Source: Chimonanthus salicifolius
Taxonomy: Eukaryota > Streptophyta > Magnoliopsida > Laurales > Calycanthaceae
Direction: 5' to 3'
Assembly (NCBI GenBank): GCA_013350335.1
Contig: CM023539.1
Location: 32,784,631 to 32,848,630 of the forward strand
Length of the DNA stretch: 64,000 bases
Shown here: positions 23,901-34,874 of the stretch, one piece after another
Numbering within the stretch: position 1 is the first letter of the stretch
How the letters are laid out: every line of letters begins with the position of its first letter
Program-made: the position numbers and the translations under genes
Notes under the pieces: model-generated
What the model was told of the DNA's origin: nothing
The model's database searches: none
What the model saw: only the letters and a program-made list of their open reading frames with translations

Positions 23901-24225
23901 TTAAATCTATAGGATGTAAGTTTCATTTAATTAAATTAAGGAATATAGATTTTAATTTAATGAAAGATTTGAATTGAATTTTGGATTTTGACGCAGATTT
24001 CAGATCTAGATCTCTTCTTTATTAATATTTTTGGAGGTGATGTTTGATGATGGCTATGATTGATCTACCAATTGTAAAATATGTTATTTATTTTATTTGT
24101 GTTACTTTTTTTTTTTTGTTTATTTACTTTCTTTATTGTTTATGTATTTATTGTACTTGATTATTTATTTTTTGTATTGTTTGTGTATTCAGTTATTTAT
24201 TTTATGCATTCTATGTAATCAAATC

Positions 24226-27200
24226 TGTAATGACCTGACCTGATTTTTCGAAGTTTTAGGGTCTTGGTAGCAGTGGGGTGAGTGTGGGCCCTGTAGTGGG
24301 TCCTGGTTTGCCAAATTTTGAGTTCGGAGACTCAGAGGGCAATTTGGTAATTTTGAATTATTGAATTTTCTGTCATAATTAAAAGTTTGAAAATCACACG
24401 TTTTCCCCCGACATTTGTCATTTGACTTCTTCGAGCTTTTTAAAATATTTTGGAAATTGAAGATTTTTATTTTATAAAAAAAAAAAAAGAAGAAGAAAGG
24501 AAACCCTAAACCTAACCCCCTCCCTTAAAACCCCATTTTCAGCAGCCCTGTAGCGCATAGCTATAGTGCCGCCGCAGAAACCTCTACCCTCTCTTCTCAT
24601 CTTCTCTTTCCCCCTCCTTTCATCAAACCCTACCTCTCCTTCAGTCGTCATCGCCCCTTGTCTCTTCTCTCCTCTTTACATCGACCCTCTTCCGCCATCT
24701 CCTCCTCATTTCTCTTTCAGCCATCTGCAACCCATCCCCAAATCTGTTGTTCTGCCCTTTTTCTTCCAGTTGGGTTTTTCCATCCTCCGCCTTCGCTCCT
24801 TCGACTTCTGTCAAAATCGTTGGTCTTCAGCCCTTCCTTGTCGCCACCCGAGCCAGGATCTCAGTAGGAATCAGGTGTCGTCCTCCTCCTTTCTCTTTGG
24901 TTTCCCTCTTTTTCTTTTCTTTCTCTTCTTTCCCTCTTTTCCCTTGTTTCTCAGCTGGGTACTGAGCCAACTCAGTCGGGTCACTGAGTTGACTCGGCTG
25001 GGTTCAGTCATGGACCGTCGACTCAGGCCCAGCTCAGCCAAGCTTCTTCGGCCCAGCCCAGCTCAGCTCGACTTCGCCTAGACCCAACTTGGCCAGTCAG
25101 GCCCAGTCCTAACTCTACCCAATTTTAGGCCCCGCCCAGTTTTGGGCCCGGCCCATCTCAAAGCCCAATTTTCATATCCGGCCCATTTTATATCTATTTT
25201 TCAGTTTTATGCCCAATTTCGAACCCGACCTAGTTTTGGATCTGCTTTTCAGTTTTGGGCCATGTTTGGCTCATTTTGGGCCCGTTTGTGGCCCACACTT
25301 GTTTTAGTCCGTTTTAACTCGTTCGTTAATCTTTGTATTTCTTTTTATCAGATTTGGACCCGATTTCTCGAAGTTGATTTCAAAATGCACAGCGGTGAAG
25401 GAACTTATCACCGCTTTTAGCATGCATCTATGCATATTACTACTATATCAGATGTGCGGGTACGGAATGCAGGGAATGGGGGTCCCCGATATTACGAGCC
25501 ACTCGGCAAGGGAACTGTTGATACTCTTATGTGGCAAGTCCCCATCCGGATGTATTCGTATCCGATGCCCGCATAGGCATATACAAATTGATTATTTAAT
25601 GTCATAATTGATTGATTGTGTGGTGACAAGATTGGAGTTTATTTTTATTGATAATATGTTAAGATGCCAACATGCGAATATATGTAATATGTGGTGGTAT
25701 ATGTCTGATTATGGTGTGATGTATTCTGTTGATAATATACCGTATGATCATGTGATAATTAGTTTGGACTGCTAGACGTTATAACATGCTTGGATGTTAA
25801 CATGCCAACCAGTGATAAATAGTGATGCATACACCTAATTATTATGTGACGAACTATGTTAATAGCATGTGTAAGTGTAGAGTTAAATGTGCATACATAT
25901 AACTAACGTATGTGGGAAGCCGGTGGAGGCATGGGCACTAGGCAACATCAGGATCTAGAGACTCCCCCTAGCTTGTCGGGTAGTAGGGTGTGGATGTCGT
26001 GTGGGACCGCGCAGTGGAAGGGTGGTTGGACTATGGGCTACCCGGTGGTTGGAAATGGGTTGAAGTCTTTCCTGGCATGGGTTAGATTGTCAGGTGTGAT
26101 CTTTAAACATGCCTACGAGGGAGGTGTGGTCCGGTTCAGAGGACGAGGTGCCCGAGAGTCCTAAGAGGGACATGTTGTGAGGTGGCCATAGAAACCTCGG
26201 GGAAGTTTTGGGGTTGAGTGTTAGCTCGCCCAAGGCTGACTTAAAGTCCATTACAGGCATGGTACCCGAGTACGTGGTGGATGAGGCGTCCCCAGTGGTC
26301 TAATCGGTTGAGTGGTTCGCCCGCGTGGAGACCAGAGGGTGGGATGGCAGCTTGTGATCCTCGAATGATCGAGTAGGCTGAGGAGGTGCTCACCTGGTCA
26401 TTGGTTGAGGGATGATACGGTGAGGGACAGCTCCCGCTAGTATGACTTGTGATCCTCGAATGGCCTAGTAGGCTGAGGAGGTGCTCGCCTGGTCATTGGT
26501 CGAGGGATGATGCAGTGAGGGACAACTCCCGTTAGTATGACTTGTGATCCTCGAATGACCGAGTAGGCTGAGAAGGTGCTCGCCTGGTCATTGGTCGAGA
26601 GATGATGGGGTGAGGGACAACTCCCTCTAGTATGACTTGTGATCCTCGAATGACCGACTAGGTTGAGGAGGTGCTCGCCTGGTCATTGGTCGAGGGATGA
26701 TGCGGTGAGGGACAACTCCCGCTGGTATGACTTGTGATAGTCGAATGACCGAGTAGGCTGAGGAGGTGCTAGCCTGGTCATTGGTCGAGAGATGATACGG
26801 TGAGGGATAACTCCCGCTAGTATGACTTGTGATCCCCGAATGATACAGTAGGCTGAGGACGTGCTCGCCCAGTCATTGGTTGAGGGATGATACGGTGAGG
26901 GACAGCTCCCGCTAGTATGACTTGTGATTCTCCGGATGACCGAGTAGGCTGAGGATGTGCTTGCCAGATCGTTGGTCGAGCGATGGTGCGATGTGATGTG
27001 ATGAGATATTCCAGACTAGAACACCTGTATAGTGGGGACAACATGTGGTGTGATGTGGTAGAGTGTTTACCCGTGGTTATGACTTTGGGGTTCATTGTTG
27101 AGACTTGTGTTGTGGGTGTTGACTCACCCATAATTTATGGGCGCCTAACAAGTGAGTTTGGCCGGCTCACTTGGTAGAAGGCCTATCGAATTCTATGAGG

Positions 27201-28015
27201 GGTGGATACGCCAGTCATGTGGAGACCAACAGATGGGATCCAAGGTTATAGGTTTGATTATCGAGACTCTGGTGCTCGGTTGAGGAGACCATAGATGAGT
27301 CTGGTTGGCAATCTGTTGAGGATTGGTGAGGTGGTTACTCCCGTGTGACTGCCAGTTTGGGACTCTAGTGAGTCCGACTCTTGGGTCGGTCGTGGTATGT
27401 GTGCGAGTTGTCATGAGAGAGTCATAGGTCTGATCGAGTAGTATGGAATCCTGATCCTATTGGAGATCAGTTTGGTGTACCCGAGGGTGAGTGAACTGCA
27501 GCGGATACATAGAGTTGTATTGAGTTGGTTAGAGGATGTACTGGAGGCTCGACAGATGTGGGCCCGTGTGTTAGGGGTAGGGCACCCGCTTGCATAGTCA
27601 TGCATGTAGACATCATAGACAGTGATGTGTTCATATGATCATATACAGTGTATATTTGGCGACATGTGATGTATGTGTTACCCTCACTGGGCATGTAGAG
27701 CTCACCCCTTGCCTCACAGGTACTTCATAGAGGAAGGGTCGGCGGGACCCTCAATCAGACATTGGGCGTAGAGTTGCAGCTTTGTACTTGTCGTAGTTTT
27801 ATTTTGTAATTGGAGACTTGCTAATGTATTTGAGATATGTGTATATTTCATTAAGTTGGATGAATGTTGTAGTTTATTTGTGGATTGCAATGGTTAGTGT
27901 GGGTTGCGGGAGCGGTGTCTCCCATTTAAAAAAAAAAAGTATCCGAAATGGTATTGGATTGGTTTTAGGAGTTCGTATCAATTTTAACGTGCCCGTAGCG
28001 GGACGGGTCGTGACA
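24226..28015 (+). mobile_element. Solo LTR D, 3790 bp, TSD AAATC
   Basis: Begins TGTAATGACCTGACC and ends GGGACGGGTCGTGACA. AAATC is perfect at 24221-24225 and 28016-28020. The left third holds a pyrimidine-rich, leader-like stretch (24560-24960) with chance open frames. The right part holds a 95-bp tandem array. The length and ends fit the long LTRs of some Ty3/gypsy lineages. No internal coding domain or second LTR is present, so it arose by LTR-LTR recombination. Confidence 0.9.
26351..26985 (+). repeat. 95-bp minisatellite inside LTR D, about 7 copies
   Basis: The word CTTGTGAT starts units at 26351, 26446, 26541, 26636, 26731, 26826 and 26921, exactly 95 bp apart each time. Each unit contains GAGTAGGCTGAGG, CCTGGTCATTGGT and GGTGAGGGACA with scattered substitutions and no length changes. 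The last unit decays after about 26985. Confidence 0.97.
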
Positions 28016-28409
28016 AAATCATTCTTTAAAATTCTTTGAACTAGGTTAAAGTTATTTTATTTAATTCTTGATTTTGTTCTTTTAAATTGAGAGGTGGTTA
28101 TTTATGTTTTTATTGGAGATGTAAAATTCATTTTTGTTAAATTTTATTTTTAGATGACTGCTCCATGTTGGATTGATGTTAATAGATTAGTGAGTTTTTA
28201 AACTAATGTAAGTTTTCTAATGATTAAAATATTAATTTTGATATTTAGATTATTTCATGGATTTATTTTTCTTAAACTATGCAATTTCACTCGTGTATTA
28301 TGTTTCTTTCATATAACTTGTTCCTTGTGGGATCGACCTCGCATTCTTAATGCTATACTTTTAATTGGTTTGTGCGCTTACGAGTAATAAATTTAACATT
28401 TGCACAACA

Positions 28410-31400
28410 TGTAAGGACCCGGAGTTTTAACTCCCTCTTTTATGTAATTTCTTTATCATATAAATGAAATATATGATTTTTGGTCAAAATAATGTAAGTA
28501 TATATTAAAAAAATGAGGGAAACTAAATTTTCCTTAGGCGACGTCAATGTGTCGAAAAGGCTGAATATTTCTGGGCGGTACATCGATTGGGTCGATGTAT
28601 CTAGGAGAAGAAAATCAAATTGGTCAACACATCGACAAAATCGATGTGTCTAAGTAGCTCGAACGTCTTCAGTAGACGCTCTGTCTACCACCGTCCAAAC
28701 CTTTCGTTTTTCCATGCATGAGCATTCACCATGCTTCTTCCATTTTCAAGGACTCAATTAAGAGTTTAGGGATATCAAGAGAGGAAAAAAGAAGAGAAAA
28801 CGAAGGAAATATAAAGAAAGAAAGAAAAGAAAATGAGAGAAAAACAGAGAGAAAAAAACATAGAAGGAGAGTGTCTGACCACCTCTGCTGCTCTTCCGAG
28901 TGCACCCTCTCACTCATATCTCAAGCCTTAACTTGACTGGAAACCTTTTTACCTCCCCACGGACTTCCTCTGTTCCGGAAAAGGAAGGAGAAACAAAATA
29001 AGGGGAAAAAGAAATCGAGCTACCAAGGTGGGAGGAAAGCAAGGAGACAAGGGATATCACTCTGCACTCATTTCGGGTGCACCTATGAATCACTCGAGGT
29101 ATGTGAATCTATAGCCTCTTTCAATAAAATAATAATACTAGGATAATTAGAAAATATGTGTGCATGGGTTTGGAAAGAAAGAACCCAAGAATGATGAACT
29201 CATGAGTAAAGGGAGGCCATGGATGATGGGTCCATGACTTCTGACTCAACCCATTCGACATCTCGACTTCGTCGATGTGTCGTCTGGGTGCAAATCCAAC
29301 GAACAGAAAATGATAAATATAGAACTAAAATCCATGATGACACATCGCCTGTGTCGATGTATCGGTTTGGGTATGACAAAAATGAAAAATGCAACAAGGG
29401 GACGATGAATTGATTCCGAAGCGACCCATCGACGAAATTGATGTGTTGGTTTGGGCATGATTGAGCTACAAAAGAGATAAGAAGATGATGAACTTACGCC
29501 AGAACGATGTATCGACCAGATCGATGCATCGGCCTGGGTATGATAAAAAAAATAAAAATAATAAGGGACTGATTTTTGTACGATGTATCGACTAGATCGA
29601 TATGTTGGCATGGAAATGAAAATGAACAATTGAAAAGACGAAGGGGGAAGGAATCTGTGGACATATCAACCCTGTCGATATGCCCATGGATCCTTGGGCT
29701 ATGTATCCACCAAGGCCAACATATCGGCCTGAGTAAACTGAAAATGAGATTAAAGGCAATGAAATGATTAAAAACCTATGCATCGACTATGTCTATGTAT
29801 CGGCAGAAGAACACAGTATGAATATATGCATGTATAGATATGTCGAGTGGATCGATACCTATAATCGGGAAACAGAGGATGATTTAAGAAATCGATAAAT
29901 CAAATCAGAAGGATATGTCGACAGACTTGACATATCGACTATATGAACCATTGAATATATCAACTGTGTCGATATATACATATATGACCAGAAGAGAAAC
30001 TGGAAAACTTACACTAGAACAGACAGAAACCAGAAGACATATCGGAATTTTGTCGATGTGTCGACTGTGTCCAGTGGCGATGTATCGATAGTGATGTTGT
30101 ATCGACAGTGTCGGTATGTCGGCCTGAAACAGAGACGATTTAACAAGGTTAATATATCTGTTGTTAAAATCAAATATGAGTGAAATCTTTTAGGGCTTGG
30201 AAATTATACAGTAGACCTTTAGGTCTGGTTTAGACCTCCACCGATTAGACAAGGATTTTATATGTTGATAATCTATAAATTGTGATTTGAAACATGTACA
30301 TGGACAAAAGGAATCGAGGGTAATTCCAACGCCATTCGAATGAACATTTGAGTTTTCCTTTGGTTGATCACTCTCAATCAGGTAGCAGTTCCTACTTTAT
30401 TGAAGCACAATGAGGTGAATGCTTTTGTTATATGTTATATCTTTTAAAAGCATAAATATGGATTTATGAGATTATGATTTTTATTACGTACATGTAAATG
30501 ATTTTGATGAGAAATTATTTGATTTAAGATTTTGTCCTCACGATTGCACATATTAGCTCATGCATGGTTGCATGGGAGGGTTGACATTAGCAAGCCAAGA
30601 AGGAAATGTCTGGACTTTGCTTGGTTTCGCATGAGAGTGATTTGCAGTATCGAGCCAAGAAGGAATTGTCTGGACTTTGCTTGGTCTCGTGTACAATAAG
30701 TTAAGTATTAGACTTTGGCCCTGTCCTTGTGTATAAATCCTACAACAATAATTGGGCCAAAGAGCTTCCGAGTAGGTCCAGAAACCTTGTGTAGAGGGGG
30801 GAGTCCATACTCCACTGATAGTCTCAATTAATTTGTGGATGGGCAACAGCACCCTGGTGGTCGTCGTCTCAAATGTTGTGGACATAAGTGGCCAATATTG
30901 AGAATTGTTACTTGAAGTAATAGTTATGATCTAATGCATAGAAATGGGTGGGCATATCATTGATGCATGGCACCATGGCATATCATTTTTATGATTTCTG
31001 AGTTATAAGACTTTGGTATTCTCTTATTGTATTTTGAGAAACATGTATTGATTATTACCTGTGATTTTTCTCATTTATTATTTCTAATATATGTTATTAT
31101 GAGATTTCACACCTAGTGCACTTTGTGATCGAAATTTCCTACTGGACTAGTTGACTAAGCCCGTACATTTTTGCCATCAGATGTTAATGCAAATCATGAC
31201 AAAGGCAAAGAGGCTGGGCTAAGCGGCAGCTAAGTATGATCAAAGGATGGATGCGAAAAGAAGCTTGAATAACTTAGTTAATTTTTTATCTTTTGAGAAT
31301 AACGTGAATTGTAAGGTCTTCTTTTTGGGGAATGTATTATTGTGACCTTGGATAGTTAATATTCTTGTTTTGTTTTTGACTCATAATTGTTGGGAATTAC

Positions 31401-31641
31401 CTTGTCTTTGATTGAATTGTGATTTGCTAGTCATGCAATGTAATTGCTTAAGTATTATGCAGGGTATACTAGCACGTGTAAAATGTAATCGTGGGCTTGT
31501 ACCACACATGTGCTAGGTTGGGCCAGTCAAGGGTCTGGTTTTCATACTCAGACTTGACTGACAACGTGACGTCTCCGACCTTTTTCTATAAAAGAAAAAA
31601 ATATTTTGATTTTATAGATGGAAAAAGGGCGGGTTGTTACA
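28410..31641 (+). mobile_element. Solo LTR E, 3232 bp, TSD CAACA
   Basis: Begins TGTAAGGACCCGGAG and ends GGGCGGGTTGTTACA. CAACA is perfect at 28405-28409 and 31642-31646. It is the same family as LTR C in the other orientation. It contains an array of palindromic words (28570-30125). No coding domains are present; the short frames inside are chance. Confidence 0.9.
28570..30125 (+). repeat. Palindromic repeat array in LTR E, about 80-bp spacing
   Basis: The motif CATCGAC-N4-6-GTCGATGTRTCGG or a close variant occurs about 14 times (for example near 28582, 28631, 29253, 29340, 29420, 29500, 29582, 29663, 29780, 29840, 29950 and three times in 30040-30120). From 29253 to 29663 the spacing is 80-87 bp. 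Each copy could form a short stem-loop. Confidence 0.85.
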
Positions 31642-31724
31642 CAACAATTAAAAAATAAAGTTTCAGATCTAGTAAAGATGTCCAAAATTAGCCTTTCTCG
31701 TTTTGAAATACAAATTGTGCACTG

Positions 31725-32445
31725 TTTTTGTAAAAGTCATTTCGGGTACTTCCCGATGTTTGAAAATTGTGAATAAATACTTTTTAAAAAATTCTTTCAT
31801 ATTAGAAGATCTGGAAAATAGTTACAAATTCCCAGAAAATCATTTTGAGACGGTTACAGGTCTATTTTCACGACTGATATGTAAAAACAGTTTTCTTTCC
31901 TAGAACTGTCCAGTCTTTACAGAATTATTTCGGGTACTTACTGATGTCCGAAAATTGTGAATAAATAATTTTTGAAAATCTCTTTCATAGTAGAAGATCT
32001 GAAAAATAGTTACAAATTCCTAGAAAATCATTTTGAGATATTTACATGTCCATTTTTAGGACTTATATGTAAAAACAGTTTTCTATCATAGAACTGTCCA
32101 ATTCTTACAAAAATTATTTCAGGTACTTCCCGATGTCCAAAAATTGCGAATAAATACTTTTTGAAAAACTATTTCGTAGTAGAAGATCTGGAAAATAGGT
32201 ATATATTCCTAGAAAATCATTTTGAGATGTTACATGGCCATTTTCGAGACTGATATGTAAAAACAATTTTCTATCTTAGAACTGTCCAATTCTTACAAAA
32301 AATATTTTGGATACTTCCCGATGTACGAAAATTGTGAATAAATACTTTTTGAAAATCTCTCTTACAGTAGAATAACTGGAAAATATTTACAAATTTCTAG
32401 AAAATCATTTTGAAATAGATGTAACTCCATTTTATGAAAATACCA
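31725..32445 (+). repeat. 188-bp tandem repeat in LTR C, about 3.8 copies
   Basis: Unit landmarks TTCGGGTACTTCCCGATG (31741), then 31929, 32118 and 32306, give periods of 188, 189 and 188 bp. Each unit also holds AGAAGATCTGGAAAATA, AAAATCATTTTGAGA, GATATGTAAAAACA and AGAACTGTCCA. Copies have diverged by substitutions. Confidence 0.93.
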
Positions 32446-33434
32446 AGTACTTTCCATTATCTCTTCATTCCACTTTATTTCTTAGATTCTCTCCATGAAT
32501 CTCCATTTGTGAATCCTTATATACACTTTTTCTAAAAATCCTAATGGGGTTTCTTTCACACTTCTTGTGTATGCACCTAGAATTCATAGATCTATTTGGT
32601 CTGATTTAGTTTTAACCCGTGGATTTCTAATCTCCATGATTTGGAGACTGAAAATAAAACCCCCATTCTCTTTGGGACTGATTTTCAAGATCTAGATCTA
32701 GTTATTAAGAGGAATGAAACAAATATTTCAAGAGAGATGTGTACCTTCCATTAATGGCGACGTCCACCAGTGTTTGTGGATTGTTTGACGGAGTGATTTG
32801 GAAGGAGATTCGTATGAGAGGAAGAAGGAGAGGTAAAGAAGAGTGTAGATCTAAAGTGGACAGGGAGAGACAAGGGAGAAGTATATGGAGAAGAAGAGAA
32901 ATGAGAGGGAGGAGGAAGAAGATGTAAACCCTAGCCTCTTTAGCTTTTTCCTCTACCTTATCCTCCTTCTGTTTTTTAGTCAAAAAGCAAAAGCTAAAGG
33001 TAGTGAGGTGGAGGGTATTCATTGGTCAATGATAAAGGTAGGGTGGTGGTGTTGCTTTTTCACCTAACCCAAAAGTGAGGTTGCCATGTAGCACGCCACC
33101 TCATTGGGTTTTGCCATGTCATCCGCGATGTGGCCCCTTGCCACCTCCTCATCCATTCTCACCCAATTAAATTCCACTTCATCATATGGTTTTGAAATTA
33201 AATTCTAATTTGATTTAATCACCATTAATTTCATTTAATTTATTAATCACTTCTCTAATCTTGTTAATTAATCTCCAAATTTCCCATCAATTTCCAGTTT
33301 GACTTCAAAACTCCAAATTTTATTCAAAATATTCCGGGAATACATTGAGTTACAGGGTTGAAACCTCGGGTCGTTACATTTTATATTTAATAGTATATTT
33401 ATGATTAATTAAAAATCTTAATTTCTACATATTC

Positions 33435-34019
33435 TGAAATACCTCGCACCTTGGAGGGTGCTATGTGTGGCACCCGCGAGGGCACTAAAAGGTCCCGTAC
33501 AGCCTAGTGAGTTGAATCGGCTGTGTTATATTAGTTCGGACACAGCACCCTTCTAGCACAAGGCCTTTAGGGTGCCAATGTGAGTTGGTGCACCAAAGCA
33601 AAGTCGTGAGGGCCCATTTAGGCTCAAAGCAGACAATCTTGTGTTGTCGGGGCAGGGTGTTACAAAATGGTATCAGAGCACGGTTCAACTCTCAGACTCA
33701 GTGGTGGGTGTGGAAAGATCGAATGGTGTGGTGCGTGTTTTGTGATTGTGGTAGAGCCGCATGCGGGGGGGGGGGGGAGGGGGTGTGTGGTTTCTATGTG
33801 TGGAGGGTCGAAATGGGAGATTAAAGTGCCAATGAGGGCACTAAAAGATCCCATACCGCCCAGGGAGTTGAGTAGGTTGTGGTATATAAGTTGAGACATC
33901 TCTCTCTTCTAGCATAAGGTCTTTTTGCCCCAATATAAGTTGGTACACCAAAGCAAAGTCGTGAGAGGCTATTGAGGCCCAAAACGGATAATATTGTGCT
34001 GGCGGAGTGGGGTGTTACA
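33435..34019 (+). mobile_element. TRIM retrotransposon with damaged second LTR
   Basis: LTR1 33435-33664 (230 bp, TGAAATACCTCGCACC to GGTGTTACA) is followed by the primer site TGGTATCAGAGC at 33668. The second LTR copy ends GGGGTGTTACA at 34019, but its first 40 or so bases are replaced; recognisable similarity starts at about 33825 (GAGGGCACTAAAAGATC). A run of 13 G interrupted by A sits at about 33768-33783. No target duplication was found. Confidence 0.75.
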
Positions 34020-34874
34020 TAGTTTTCATCTTAAACTTAATCCTAGTCATCAACAAACTCTCTCTTCTCTATCCAATTCCTAACCCTATCTATGTATCTT
34101 TCTCCTCTCATTTAATCAAACTTATTACTCTATTTTGAGGAAATAATTTTATTATGAGTTAGAACTTGAAATCCATAGGTTGTTTTTTATTTTAGACTTT
34201 TATATGATGAATTAATTAAAAGTAAAATGGTAACTTAAGAACTTAACTTATGTGATAGATATAATAGTCTTAGTAGCTACGATGATAATTTATATTTCAT
34301 TCAGATGATAAATTCTATAAAAAAATTGTGTCCAATAACTAATAAACAAATATCATTTAATATAGACTAATAGTAGTACTTGACTTAAAACAAAATCTAC
34401 TAAGCGCTTGAAATTCGAAAGGCCATAAGGTCCATTATTTATATTTTAGGACTCAAGACCAACTTCAAATAATTTAGGCCCACATGTAAGGTTTTATAAA
34501 TTGGTCGAGTTTGAGTCAACTCGGACTTAGTTCCATCTGATACAACTAAATCCTATTATAAATTTACTAAGTCCTATTATTTTGACCGATCCCAAGTTGG
34601 ACTTGGTTGATTCCAACTCAGACGCGGACCCTCCTCAATCCGAGATCGAGTTTGATATTTAAAACCTTGTCCACTTGGGCCTAATTTGAGAACATGCTTT
34701 ATTTTTGCAGTCTAAGCCCTAGCTCAAATTGACGGAGAGCTTGGCCCGGCCCGCCTTAGTTGAACCCATACAATGTGTGTGTGTGTGTGTGTGTGTACGT
34801 GTGTGTATATTTATATATGTATATACTTGCATCCTTCAATAAGACACATTCTTCATGAGCCAACATATGTGGGA
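34020..34874. other. Intergenic with (TG)n microsatellite
   Basis: No gene recognised. A TG dinucleotide repeat spans about 34772-34805, next to the end of repeat copy B. Confidence 0.6.

Larger units (their letters stand above)
22583..31646 (+). mobile_element. Dispersed repeat copy A, interrupted by LTRs D and E
   Basis: The segments 22583-24225, 28016-28409 and the last few bases near 31646 together match, inverted, the uninterrupted copy B at 34875-37411. Shared landmarks are TGACATTTTTGCCC at the outer end and GGGATCGACCTCGCAT with GTGCGCTTACGAG at the other end. The ends TGACA and CAACA are LTR-like, so it may be another solo LTR. No matching target duplication was found and no coding sequence is seen. 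Confidence 0.65.
20981..33378 (-). mobile_element. Solo LTR C (Ty3/gypsy-like), split by later insertions, TSD TTTTA
   Basis: The left end TGTAACGCCTC and right end CCTCGGGTCGTTACA are LTR ends. TTTTA is found at both 20976-20980 and 33379-33383, and the flanking host DNA rejoins exactly in the tandem duplication. The left 150 bp resemble the inverted right end of LTR E (shared CCCAACCTAGCACATGTG), so C lies in the opposite orientation. LTR C proper is about 20981-22582 and 31647-33378 (about 3.3 kb); everything between is inserted DNA. No gag-pol remains. Assignment to gypsy is by LTR style only. Confidence 0.8.

Noticed and set aside
24566..25081. 171-aa Ser/Pro/Phe-rich open frame
   Set aside because: It lies in the pyrimidine-rich part of solo LTR D, where long frames arise from composition; no domain is seen.
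32705..33022. 105-aa minus-strand frame rich in Leu and Lys
   Set aside because: It lies in purine/pyrimidine-skewed LTR C sequence with opposing frames on both strands; composition explains it.
20981..33378. A single 12.4-kb full-length LTR retrotransposon
   Set aside because: Although TTTTA flanks both ends, the terminal regions are not direct repeats of each other, no gag-pol exists, and the interior is explained by later insertions.
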